From Candidatus Equibacterium intestinale (lineage in GTDB: Bacteria > Bacteroidota > Bacteroidia > Bacteroidales > UBA932), in NCBI GenBank assembly GCA_018064305.1, contig JAGHVP010000165.1, positions 1 through 12,661 of the forward strand: DNA of 12,661 nucleotides, in the 5' to 3' direction. The notes below the pieces were generated by a model. That model ran no database searches, was not told the DNA's origin, and saw nothing but the letters and a program-made list of their open reading frames with translations. Below are positions 1-7,380 of the stretch, piece after piece; within the stretch, counting starts at the first letter, position 1, and each line of letters begins with the position of its first letter. The position numbers and the translations under genes are program-made.

Positions 1-485
1 CATATTCAGTGAACAGTAAAGGTGTGCTCAGGCTCGACTGCAGCGTGAAGAACCTCGGATCGTCTCCCTTCTACTACAAATGGCCCGTCGAAGTGTCACT
101 CCTCGACCCTGAAACCAAAGAAAAGGTTTTTGCCACGACACTGGATGATACAGACATAACAACATGGCTTCCCGGCGACAACTGGTCGCGCACAGAGCAG
201 AGATACCTGACCGCTCCTGCAGCGAACAGGATCGAGGCATGCATAACACTGCCTGACGGCTTGCCGGAGGGAAGATATATCCTGGCACTGGCCGTCCTGG
301 ACCCTGCCGGCAACCTCCCCTCACTCCGGTTCGCCAACACCAACTATCTTGGAGGAGGATACACTCCGCTGGGATATGTCGGCACAGGCGGTCAAAAGAT
401 TGGAAGTCCTGAAATCGACCCTTCAGAATTCACACTTCTGCAGGACGACCACACTCTGAAATATTTATTACCTTTGCAGAAATAA
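1..485 (+). CDS. C-terminal part of a DUF4832-like protein (partial, runs off the left edge)
   Basis: The reading frame is open from the first bases of the window to a TAA at 483-485, so only the last ~160 residues are present. A GTG at position 9 is in frame, but it is not a credible start because the frame continues upstream of it. The sequence reads as a beta-sandwich. It has an 'N-L-G-S-S-P-F-Y-Y-K-W-P-V' strand, a 'W-L-P-G-D' turn, a 'G-L-P-E-G-R-Y-I-L-A-L-A-V-L-D-P' strand and an 'L-R-F-A-N' strand followed by 'P-L-G-Y-V'. This order resembles the C-terminal accessory domain of DUF4832-type proteins, which are often predicted polysaccharide-active or carbohydrate-binding. I recall this from memory; no search was run. 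The N-terminal domain, which would decide any enzymatic role, lies outside the window. It sits 15 bp upstream of the GH109 gene on the same strand, suggesting a shared glycan-related transcript. Another beta-sandwich family remains possible. Confidence 0.6.
   Translation, partial: YSVNSKGVLRLDCSVKNLGSSPFYYKWPVEVSLLDPETKEKVFATTLDDTDITTWLPGDNWSRTEQRYLTAPAANRIEACITLPDGLPEGRYILALAVLDPAGNLPSLRFANTNYLGGGYTPLGYVGTGGQKIGSPEIDPSEFTLLQDDHTLKYLLPLQK
469..476 (+). promoter_or_regulatory. Possible Bacteroidota -7 box upstream of the GH109 gene
   Basis: TACCTTTG matches the Bacteroidota -7 consensus TAnnTTTG and lies 24 bp before the ATG at 501, inside the end of the upstream coding region. No good TTG/TTTG -33 element is found 19-21 bp upstream. 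It is therefore either a weak internal promoter that lets the GH109 gene be transcribed separately, or a chance match. Confidence 0.35.
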
Positions 486-500
486 TCATTTTTGGATACT

Positions 501-1898
501 ATGCGTAAAATTATCATGATGTTTGCCGCGCTGGCTCTTCTTGCAGCGTGCAATTCAAACACCCCGGAAGGTGAAAACTGGAAAGTTGTTGACGGTATGA
601 TCGAGTTCGACGTACCCGCAGCGGAAGCAGGTCAGCAGGATATGCTGGGCTTTGCCGCTGAACCCATCGACACAGTACGCGTCGCTTTTGTAGGACTTGG
701 CGCACGCGGTTCAGGAGCTGTTGAGAGATACACCTACATCGACGGTGTGAAGATAGTAGCCCTCTGCGACAAATATCCCGAGAAGGTCGAGGAGCAGCAG
801 AAAGTGCTTGCAGATGCAGGTCTGCCCGCAGCCGCTTCTTATTCCGGCGAGGACGGATGGAAAGAGATGTTCGAGAGAGACGACATCGACCTTGTATATA
901 TCTGCACCAACTGGCAGATGCACGTGCCCATGGCAATCTATGCGATGGAACACGGCAAGCACGTGGCATGCGAGGTTCCTATCGCATACACAGTGGAAGA
1001 CTGCTGGAAACTGGTGAACACTTCAGAGAAGACCCGCAAGCACTGCATGATGCTAGAAAACTGCGTGTACGACTTCTTCGAGATGACAGCCCTCAACATG
1101 GCACAGCAGGGCCTCTTCGGCGAGGTAATCCACACCGAAGGTGCATATATCCACAACCTCGAACCTTTCTGGGACAGATATGCCGACAACTGGCGCATGG
1201 AGTTCAACCAGGCGAACGGCGGTGACGTATACCCCACCCACGGCTTCGGTCCCTGCTGCAACGTGCTCAACATCCACCGCGGCGACAAGCTCGACTATCT
1301 GGTATCCATGAGCACCCCCAGCTACAACGGCAAGGCCCGTGCAGAAGAGAAGATGGGCGTTGACAGCTATGCCTGCGGCGACCACCAGGTCACCCTCATC
1401 ATGACAGAAAAGGGCAAATGCATGGAAGTGCAGCACAATGTCTACACTCCCCGCCCCTACAACCGTATGTACCAGATCACCGGTACCGAGGGATTTGCCA
1501 ACAAATATCCCACCCAGGGCATCACACTCCGCAACAAGAACATCTCCGATGCAGTGCGCTGCGGCCACGAGAGCATTGACGAGCACTCATTCGTACCCGA
1601 CGACGTGTTCCAGGCCATCATGGCCGAATACCAGCACCCCATCCACAAGGAGATCGGCGAGGTAGCGAAGAAAGTGGGCGGCCACGGCGGAATGGACTTC
1701 GTAATGGACTACCGCCTCATCTACTGCCTCCGTCACGGTTATCCTCTTGACGAAGACGTGTATGACGCAGCCGAATGGTGCTGCGTAGGCGAGCTTTCTG
1801 CAGTATCAGAAGCGAACGGCAGCATGCCCGTACGCGTTCCCGACTTCACACGCGGCAACTGGAACAAGCTTGACGGCCTGAAATTCTGGCACGAATAG
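501..1898 (+). CDS. GH109-family alpha-N-acetylgalactosaminidase-like lipoprotein
   Basis: This is a predicted glycosidase that uses bound NAD+ in a redox-assisted mechanism, as known for family GH109. Characterised members remove terminal alpha-GalNAc, for example from blood-group A or mucin glycans. The ATG at 501 is preferred to the in-frame TTG at 492 because it gives a compact lipoprotein signal, with lipobox L-A-A-C and Cys at residue 17. The protein is 465 residues. The Rossmann motif G-L-G-A-R-G-S-G is at ~65-72, followed by A-L-C-D at ~87-90. Family-typical segments follow: A-C-E-V-P (~156-160), M-L-E-N-C-V-Y-D-F-F-E (~184-194), L-F-G-E-V-I-H-T-E-G-A-Y-I-H (~205-218), Y-P-T-H-G (~244-248) and N-I-H-R-G-D (~257-262), with V-P-D-F-T-R-G-N-W near the end. 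E-V-P in place of the usual E-K-P of Gfo/Idh dehydrogenases favours GH109 over an oxidoreductase. The lipid anchor implies periplasmic or surface action. Substrate specificity is inferred. Confidence 0.87.
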   Translation: MRKIIMMFAALALLAACNSNTPEGENWKVVDGMIEFDVPAAEAGQQDMLGFAAEPIDTVRVAFVGLGARGSGAVERYTYIDGVKIVALCDKYPEKVEEQQKVLADAGLPAAASYSGEDGWKEMFERDDIDLVYICTNWQMHVPMAIYAMEHGKHVACEVPIAYTVEDCWKLVNTSEKTRKHCMMLENCVYDFFEMTALNMAQQGLFGEVIHTEGAYIHNLEPFWDRYADNWRMEFNQANGGDVYPTHGFGPCCNVLNIHRGDKLDYLVSMSTPSYNGKARAEEKMGVDSYACGDHQVTLIMTEKGKCMEVQHNVYTPRPYNRMYQITGTEGFANKYPTQGITLRNKNISDAVRCGHESIDEHSFVPDDVFQAIMAEYQHPIHKEIGEVAKKVGGHGGMDFVMDYRLIYCLRHGYPLDEDVYDAAEWCCVGELSAVSEANGSMPVRVPDFTRGNWNKLDGLKFWHE

Positions 1899-1912
1899 GT
1901 TCTTGCCTTCAA

Positions 1913-2111
1913 ATGAAACGGTTTGTTGTCATCATGTGCCTCCTGCTCGCCTGCCGAGCGGGATATGCACAGTAGCATACCATCAAAAGCACATTCCTCT
2001 CCTTGGGCCACAGGAAGCTTGAAGATATGCCATGAATGGGCTTCAGCATCAAGCCAGGATACTGCTTCTGACCCGGTCGGGCATTTCATTGAACATGAAT
2101 TTACCAATTAT
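1913..2111 (+). pseudogene. Degraded gene for a small secreted or outer-membrane protein (signal peptide intact, then stop codons)
   Basis: Fifteen bases after the GH109 gene, an ATG at 1913 opens a 20-codon frame ending in TAG at 1973-1975. Its product, M-K-R-F-V-V-I-M then C-L-L-L-A-C-R-A-G-Y-A-Q, is a textbook Sec signal peptide with a predicted cut at G-Y-A|Q. Ending exactly there is unlikely for a real product. Reading on in the same frame gives H-T-I-K-S-T-F-L-S-L-G-H-R-K-L-E-D-M-P, a TGA at 2033, M-G-F-S-I-K-P-G-Y-C-F, and a second TGA at 2069. From about 2071 the next frame gives S-G-I-S-L-N-M-N-L, which looks like an amphipathic beta strand. The pieces suggest an eroded small beta-barrel or secreted protein, truncated where the convergent ccsA-type gene ends. 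A free signal-peptide-like micropeptide is the alternative. No homologue was identified. Confidence 0.4.
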
Positions 2112-2912
2112 TCAGTATGTGTGGACACTGGCCCCACGGGCCGCGGGGAGGAAATTGATGCCCCACCAGCATATCTGCAGGCAGAGAAAGGCCAGCACAA
2201 GCAGAAACAGCTCGTATTCATAGCCGTATCCATCATCTGAGGCAGATTTGCGGGGCACGCGCCTGAAATGCAGGTAGCACAGGTACAGAAGCCATGTGGC
2301 GGCTGCCCAGGTCTCTTTAGGGTCCCAGGTCCAGTAATGACCCCATGCCTGGTTGGCCCATAGGGCGCCGAAAAGCATCCCGAAGGTCATGAACGACACA
2401 CCCACCCGCACAAGGTTGTCGCAGAGCAGTATCTCTTTGCAGGTTACCGCATCACGCTTTATCCACAGCAGATACACAGCCATCACGAAAGAGGCGCCCA
2501 GGGTGGCGTATGCAAACATGTACACTATCACATGCGGCGCGAACCAGGGGCTCTGCAGGGCCGGGACAAGGGCCGCGGAGTGAATCTCGGGTTTGAGTAT
2601 GTTTATGAGTGTGAACACCGTGGCCATCACCGCGGCGAAAGTAGGAATCCATCTGTAATGCTGGCGGATGTATGTCACAAGCCCCACCACGGGAAGCAGG
2701 AAGGCATACCAGAGGCGGGTCTCACCCATTGTCCTCAGCACCGGGCGCTGCAGCTCGACCCACATTCCCGCTATGAAAGAGCCAAACACCAGCAATCCTG
2801 CAGCAGTGAGGGCAACAGCAGCCTTGCGGCGGCCGCGGAGTGCACATACTGCCCCGCCCCACCACAGAAGCAGCGCGGCAACGGCAAAATATATGAACCA
2901 GCTCCAGCTCAT
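2112..2912 (-). CDS. ccsA: CcsA/CcmC-type cytochrome c assembly (haem-handling) membrane protein
   Basis: This is an integral membrane protein of the System II cytochrome c synthesis family. These proteins carry haem across the inner membrane and attach it to apocytochromes, normally together with CcsB/ResB. It is 266 residues, almost all hydrophobic helices (about eight). The diagnostic tryptophan-rich WWD motif, W-G-H-Y-W-T-W-D-P-K-E-T, is at ~190-201. Candidate haem-ligand histidines flank it at ~127 (W-F-A-P-H) and ~264 (G-A-S-V-H-T-Y), matching the family's two periplasmic histidines. The last residues align with the usual 'H-S-Y' end of the family, so the C terminus appears complete although it abuts a degraded region. 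The ATG at 2912 follows the upstream transporter's TAG after one base, indicating translational coupling. No ccsB/resB or cytochrome gene is visible nearby, which is unusual. Confidence 0.85.
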   Translation of the reverse strand: MSWSWFIYFAVAALLLWWGGAVCALRGRRKAAVALTAAGLLVFGSFIAGMWVELQRPVLRTMGETRLWYAFLLPVVGLVTYIRQHYRWIPTFAAVMATVFTLINILKPEIHSAALVPALQSPWFAPHVIVYMFAYATLGASFVMAVYLLWIKRDAVTCKEILLCDNLVRVGVSFMTFGMLFGALWANQAWGHYWTWDPKETWAAATWLLYLCYLHFRRVPRKSASDDGYGYEYELFLLVLAFLCLQICWWGINFLPAARGASVHTY

Positions 2913-2913
2913 G

Positions 2914-4575
2914 CTACATCGCAGCCATGACCAGCACCTCGGCCAGCAGAATTCTCAAAAAAGTGGCTATTGGATATACAGTGGTGTATGCCACCGAACC
3001 GTGTTCGATATTCGACATGGCATTTACCTGCGAAAGTGCCATAGGATTTGTGTAGATACCGGCCACACAGCCCATCGTGGTGAAGAAGTCAAGCTTCATC
3101 CACTTATACATCACAACCGACGCCACAGCTGCGGGGACAATGGTGAGGATGAACGCCCACAGCAGCCATACATATCCGCCGCCCAGCAGGGTTTCTACGA
3201 ACTTCGCACCGGAAAGAAGCCCCACACATGCCAGGAACAGGGATATTCCCACCTCGCGCAGCATGAGGTTGGCGCTGCTTGTGGTGAAAGTGACCATCTT
3301 GTGCGACGGTCCGTAGCGCCCCAGCAGTATGGCCACGATAAGCGGACCGCCCGCCAGGCCGAGCTTCACCGGATAAGGCATGTTCGGGATGAAGATAGGG
3401 ATCGAGCCCAGGATCACACCCAGGAAGATTCCCGCAAAGATGGGAATGATATGCGGAACGTCAAGCTTCTTCATGGAGTTGCCCAGGATATCAGCCACCT
3501 TCTGGCAGGCCTCTTCGCGCCCCACAACGGTAACACGGTCGCCCACCTGCAGTATGAATCCGGCAGACGGCACCATGTCCTTGCTCATGCGGGTGACACG
3601 GGTCACATTCACATCATAGAGATGTCTGAAGTCCAGGCTTCTGAGCGACCTGCCGTTGATTTCAGACTTGCTCACCAGCACACGCTTCGTGACAAGCTGC
3701 TGCACTTCGGTCTCCCATATCTTTGCATCGATATGCACCTGCTCGCCGAAAAACTCGACCAGGCGCGCCTTGTCTGATGCGGCGCACACGATACGCAGTA
3801 TATCACCCTGGTTCAGGACGCTTTCCGGCTGGACCGGAACCACCTTTCCGGAAGTCTGCATTATGCGTGTTATCACGAAATGGCAGCCTGCGGCATGTCC
3901 GGCATCCTCGCAGCTGCGTCCGAAACGCCCCGGCTCAGTGACCTTCACATTCAGCAGCCCCGCATCATCGGCCGAAGAAGCCTCTATTATCCGCTGCTCT
4001 TCCTTCTCTGTATCCACCTTGAAGATGTTCTTGAAAAGCATTATCGTGAGAATCAGGCAGATGACACCCACAGGATACGCAATTGCATAGCCCATCGCCA
4101 TTGTGGGGACCACCGACGGCTCCACCTCCGACATTATCTGCTGCGCTGCACCGAGGGCGGGCGTGCTTGTGACAGAGCCCGAAAGGACACCTGTCATCAC
4201 CGCCACCTTCTCGCCGCTGAGGCCGGCAAGGAGCAATGTAAGCCCGGAACCCAGCAGAATGGCCGCCACAGCCACCAGAATCAGCTTCACGCCACCTTTG
4301 CGGAAAGACGAAAAGAAGCTCGGCCCCACCTGCAGTCCGATACTATACACAAACAGCACCAGGCCGAAGTTCTTCACGAACTCGGCCATCTCGGTGTTGA
4401 TGGTGAACCCGAAATGCGACATCGCGATTCCCGCAAAGAGAATCCAGGTATTACCCAGTGAAATATTGCCGATCTTTATCCGTTTCAGCAGCAGACCGAC
4501 AGTTATGGCAGCGGCAAGCACCAGGATGGTGTGCGCGATGCTGTCATTCAAAAACAAATCTTTAAGCCATTCCAT
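2914..4575 (-). CDS. AspT/YidE/YbjL-family transporter with two RCK_C (TrkA-C) domains
   Basis: This is an inner-membrane protein of the aspartate:alanine exchanger (AAEx) family. Most members with this layout have no known substrate. The ATG at 4575 gives M-E-W-L-K-D-L-F and 553 residues, the usual family length. The longer frame would need a TTG at 4602, inside an inverted repeat, so I reject it. Layout: the first AspT membrane repeat (~10-185) contains S-G-S-V-T-S-T-P-A-L at ~132-141. Two soluble RCK_C domains follow at ~205-285 and ~290-370, the second showing V-G-D-R-V-T-V-V-G. The second membrane repeat (~375-553) has G-I-Y-T-N-P-M-A-L at ~506-514, the counterpart of the first repeat's T-P-A-L signature. 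The RCK_C pair suggests gating by a small ligand. It sits 57 bp after the GH38 gene and is coupled to ccsA, so it is probably the middle gene of that operon. Organic-acid or amino-acid export is possible but not shown. Confidence 0.88.
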   Translation of the reverse strand: MEWLKDLFLNDSIAHTILVLAAAITVGLLLKRIKIGNISLGNTWILFAGIAMSHFGFTINTEMAEFVKNFGLVLFVYSIGLQVGPSFFSSFRKGGVKLILVAVAAILLGSGLTLLLAGLSGEKVAVMTGVLSGSVTSTPALGAAQQIMSEVEPSVVPTMAMGYAIAYPVGVICLILTIMLFKNIFKVDTEKEEQRIIEASSADDAGLLNVKVTEPGRFGRSCEDAGHAAGCHFVITRIMQTSGKVVPVQPESVLNQGDILRIVCAASDKARLVEFFGEQVHIDAKIWETEVQQLVTKRVLVSKSEINGRSLRSLDFRHLYDVNVTRVTRMSKDMVPSAGFILQVGDRVTVVGREEACQKVADILGNSMKKLDVPHIIPIFAGIFLGVILGSIPIFIPNMPYPVKLGLAGGPLIVAILLGRYGPSHKMVTFTTSSANLMLREVGISLFLACVGLLSGAKFVETLLGGGYVWLLWAFILTIVPAAVASVVMYKWMKLDFFTTMGCVAGIYTNPMALSQVNAMSNIEHGSVAYTTVYPIATFLRILLAEVLVMAAM

Positions 4576-4606
4576 ATTGCCGGACGTAATTTCTGCCGGC
4601 AAATAT
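4574..4606 (-). promoter_or_regulatory. Inverted repeat spanning the transporter start codon
   Basis: On the + strand, ATATTGCCGG (4574-4583) pairs with CCGGCAAATAT (4596-4606), leaving one bulged base and a 12-base loop. In the mRNA, which is read leftwards, the stem covers the leader and the first two bases of the transporter ATG (4575-4573). Such a hairpin could hide the start codon until upstream translation or a ligand opens it, or it could mark an RNA-processing site between the GH38 and transporter cistrons. There is no U-run after it, so it does not look like an intrinsic terminator. Confidence 0.45.
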
Positions 4607-4632
4607 CCTCAAAATTCAGCGAACCGCCAAAA

Positions 4633-7257
4633 CTAAAGCTTCACGAAGATGTTGCCGCAGGCGGGAACAGTATATTCCTTCACTTTCCTTGAGAGAGGCT
4701 CTTCTATGGCATTAACCACGCGGAACCTGACGGGTCTGCCGCCGGCCCCCACAATGCTGAACTTCTGCTCAGTGCCGGAAAGCTCGCGCACCTCCATCAC
4801 AAGACGGCGGTCATACTGCGAAGGAGCCACGTTAAGCACCACCACATTGCTGTTGGTGCAGCTGAGCATAGAGCGGCTTGAGGGCTGCTTATTCGCACCG
4901 GCGGCAGCCTTTCCTGCAACAGGCATCACTCTGGCGCAGACAGGGACGCGGCGCCCCACGGCATAGCGCAGCGCATCGGCGTCGGAATTGCCCTTCATGG
5001 TGGTAATATCGTACGTAAAGGTGATTTCACCTCCCTGCGAAGCCACGAAATTGGTGGTCCAGTAGTTATTCATGACCCATGAATAGACGTATGGATGTTC
5101 GTAAGTCTTGATATACTGGAACGGACCGTCGAGCAGCTTGCCGAACATGATGATGGGCATCTGCACGCTGGTCATCACGGTCTGCGAACCGCCGTTGTCT
5201 ACTTTCACGAAGTTCTGCAGGGTGTTCCATTCGCTTGACGACCCCTCCAGCTGGTTGACACCCGGATGGACCGTGCCGCCCTGGGCGTCGAAAGAGAGGC
5301 AGTCGCTGCCGCCCGCGAAGGGCATCGCCACATAGAGTGAAGAGGGGTTCTCTTCGGGAAGGCGGCGCAGCGCGTAGAGCAGCTCTATGCGCGGGCTGTT
5401 TTCATACAGGCGGAACTCTATCCAGGCACCTCTGTTGTCAAGCCCTTTCAGCTTGCCGTGCAGGGTGAAGATGCGGTAGAGCGGGCCGTATCTCACATCG
5501 TCGTATGTAATGTCGGTGAGGCCGAAACGCTCAAGCCCCTGTGAATCGGTCTTCACCAGCTGATATCTGTCCTGCAGGCTTTCGTACAGCAGCGCCCCGA
5601 AGCCCCAGCCGGCCCCGTTGTCTACCAGTTCTCGACCGGTGGACTTGTCTACAATGCTGCTGATACAGCCGTTTGCGGGATCTATCTTCACACTGTACCA
5701 CCTGTTGTCCATGGCGAACTTGTCGGGCTCGGGAACCGCCGGCCTTGCACTCTGCGGTTCATCCACATATATGCTGTATGTGCGGTAGCCGAGTGCCGGG
5801 ACATCCTTTGCATAAAGTGCGTAATAAGAGCCTTCGTTGCGCGAACGCAGATACTGGTGCAGCACCTCGTTCCCCTCTTCGTCGCAGATCTTGAAGTCGT
5901 GGTTGCGCGGCACCACAACCTCATCGATATAGACCTCTGCGTATGAGTCGCGCTGCCATGCCAGAGGGTTGAAAAGGGTGATTGTGGGAACATCCCCGTG
6001 GTTGACATACGACTGCAGGTAGCCCGCCGCAGTCTCCATAAGCAGGCGTGCGTCGCGCTGTGCGGTCCACGAGAAGGCGCCCTTGCTCTGGAACTGGATC
6101 TGGGAGTTCCAGCATGTGGGGTCCCAGATGCTCTCGGCTGCACCGAAAGTGTGCTCGTCGTAAAGTATCAGGTTATCGTTAACATCTGCTATTACATTCT
6201 CTGTCTCCTGCGGGATATCGGATCCGCAGAGCTCTGCCATCGAAAGCAGACCTTCGGCAGCAATGATGTCTGCATGGGCCTGGCGGGCCACAGCCGTCTC
6301 GCGCGCTGCCGAACCGAAGCCGTCGGTCCACCAGTCGGGCCAGGCGGTGCGGTGGGTTGCTATCAGGCTCTGGTCCTGCTGCCCGATATAATGGAAGAAC
6401 TCGCTGGGAAGGGCGAACTTGAGCTTGATGTTGTCGTGGGTTTCGTTCCACTGCTTCACAAAGTCGCTCACGCGGTCGGTAGGAGGCGCATTGTCGGTGT
6501 CGGCACCGGCAAACTGCACGCCGAAGGCATCGAAGGGATAGCCGCGGCTTTCAAGCGACTTGAGGAAAGTGGTTGCGCTCTGCTCCACTTTGGCTTCGTC
6601 GCAGAAAGGAATGCCCCACCAGATGCCTGTGACATAAATTTCCGAGCGGTATGCCATAAGGCTCTTGCCCGACGGCGACTCCCAGTTGAAGATGGTAGGC
6701 TTGTCGAAGGGGGCGAGGGACTTGTGGATGTTCTCTCCCATCCAGAGATATTTCACTCCCAGGTCTGAAAGATAGTCGGCAAGGCACCACGCAATGCCGT
6801 TAACATCGTTCTGCATGGCCAGTGTAACAGGGATTCCATGCTCCCTGATGGTTTTCAGGGGCTGCAGGAAGTAGCGGAGCGAGTTTTCGTCAACCACATC
6901 GGCCATGTTGAACGCCATTGCAGTGACCTCTATCTGCCCGCGGCGGACACAATCCTTGAAACGCTCCACCTGCTCTCTGGGTCTGGTCTTGAGATATTCA
7001 GCGGCGACCCAGGCCGATTCGCAGGTCCATTTGAACTTGCAGTCGTCGGGATAGTCCTTTGTCTTGTCGCAGTAGTCGAGCGCATAGTCGATATACCTCA
7101 TGTGCTCCGAGATTATCTCGTACTGCGGTTTCGTATAACCGATATCGGTGTGTGAATGGTGCACCAGATAGAGTGTCCACTGGCGGTCGAGCCCTTCCTG
7201 GGCAAAAGCCGCAAGGCTGAGAACCAAAGCCAGAAATGCAATGCTAAATCGTTTCAT
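4633..7257 (-). CDS. Secreted GH38-family alpha-mannosidase-like glycoside hydrolase
   Basis: This is a predicted zinc-dependent retaining glycosidase of the GH38 class. Known members cut alpha-mannosides, for example in N-glycans. It has 874 residues and begins with a Sec signal peptide (M-K-R-F-S-I-A-F... A-A-F-A|Q, cut near 19/20), so it acts in the periplasm or outside. The N-terminal zinc motif is H-S-H-T-D-I-G-Y (~34-41), with ligands H36 and D38. A-M-Q-N-D-V-N-G (~147-154) supplies D151 at the position of the family nucleophile and zinc ligand. D-E-H-T-F-G-A (~367-373) supplies H369 as the last zinc ligand. The catalytic barrel is followed by a middle region with W-P-D-W-W-T-D-G and then long beta-sandwich domains after ~430 (T-L-F-N-P-L-A-W). 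The family is well supported, but the linkage and true substrate are inferred. It is the first gene of the three-gene operon with the transporter and ccsA. GH109 on the other side suggests a glycan-degrading neighbourhood. Confidence 0.85.
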   Translation of the reverse strand: MKRFSIAFLALVLSLAAFAQEGLDRQWTLYLVHHSHTDIGYTKPQYEIISEHMRYIDYALDYCDKTKDYPDDCKFKWTCESAWVAAEYLKTRPREQVERFKDCVRRGQIEVTAMAFNMADVVDENSLRYFLQPLKTIREHGIPVTLAMQNDVNGIAWCLADYLSDLGVKYLWMGENIHKSLAPFDKPTIFNWESPSGKSLMAYRSEIYVTGIWWGIPFCDEAKVEQSATTFLKSLESRGYPFDAFGVQFAGADTDNAPPTDRVSDFVKQWNETHDNIKLKFALPSEFFHYIGQQDQSLIATHRTAWPDWWTDGFGSAARETAVARQAHADIIAAEGLLSMAELCGSDIPQETENVIADVNDNLILYDEHTFGAAESIWDPTCWNSQIQFQSKGAFSWTAQRDARLLMETAAGYLQSYVNHGDVPTITLFNPLAWQRDSYAEVYIDEVVVPRNHDFKICDEEGNEVLHQYLRSRNEGSYYALYAKDVPALGYRTYSIYVDEPQSARPAVPEPDKFAMDNRWYSVKIDPANGCISSIVDKSTGRELVDNGAGWGFGALLYESLQDRYQLVKTDSQGLERFGLTDITYDDVRYGPLYRIFTLHGKLKGLDNRGAWIEFRLYENSPRIELLYALRRLPEENPSSLYVAMPFAGGSDCLSFDAQGGTVHPGVNQLEGSSSEWNTLQNFVKVDNGGSQTVMTSVQMPIIMFGKLLDGPFQYIKTYEHPYVYSWVMNNYWTTNFVASQGGEITFTYDITTMKGNSDADALRYAVGRRVPVCARVMPVAGKAAAGANKQPSSRSMLSCTNSNVVVLNVAPSQYDRRLVMEVRELSGTEQKFSIVGAGGRPVRFRVVNAIEEPLSRKVKEYTVPACGNIFVKL

Positions 7258-7283
7258 CTTTCAGGAAATAGTGAGTTTTGTGG

Positions 7284-7291
7284 CAAATTTA
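7284..7291 (-). promoter_or_regulatory. Candidate -7 box for the GH38 operon
   Basis: On the - strand the sequence reads TAAATTTG, a full match to TAnnTTTG, 26 bp upstream of the GH38 ATG. The expected -33 TTG is weak: only CAC on the + strand occurs at the right spacing, so the promoter may need an activator. It is the most plausible start for the GH38-transporter-ccsA transcript. Confidence 0.5.
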
Positions 7292-7361
7292 GGATTATTT
7301 ATCTCATTTGTGCACCACAATCCAAAAAGTTTTTACATGGGGCATTTCTGAGTTTTATTAT

Positions 7362-7369
7362 TAAATTTG
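7362..7369 (+). promoter_or_regulatory. Candidate -7 box for the (p)ppGpp synthetase-like gene
   Basis: TAAATTTG is again a full match to TAnnTTTG, and is the same eight bases as the oppositely oriented GH38 box. It lies 11 bp before an ATG at 7381. That would leave only a very short leader and supports 7381 as the ancestral start of the now broken gene. No clear TTG -33 is present at 19-21 bp. Confidence 0.45.
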
Positions 7370-7380
7370 ATGTCTGTCAT

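Noticed and set aside
1053..1586. A 177-codon open frame on the - strand
   Set aside because: It is antisense to the GH109 gene, with an Ala/Val-rich composition typical of a shadow frame.
1945..1959. GCTCG-cctgc-CGAGC hairpin as a terminator after GH109
   Set aside because: The stem is only 5 bp, sits inside the signal-peptide coding frame and has no T-run after it.
1923..2240. A 105-codon + strand frame across the GH109/ccsA junction
   Set aside because: It overlaps the signal-peptide frame at 1913 and the end of ccsA. Its composition (Ser/His/Pro-rich) has no family look.
2668..3777. A 369-codon open frame on the + strand
   Set aside because: It lies antisense to the well-supported transporter and CcsA genes. 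Its product is His/Arg-rich, has no family features, and is explained by the GC-rich third positions of the real genes.
4576..4602. TTG at 4602 as the start of the transporter
   Set aside because: The ATG at 4575 gives the usual family N terminus and length. The extra nine codons fall in the inverted repeat.
5998..6768. A 256-codon open frame on the + strand
   Set aside because: It is antisense to the GH38 catalytic region, whose zinc motifs are in the other strand. It shows no signal peptide or recognisable motif.
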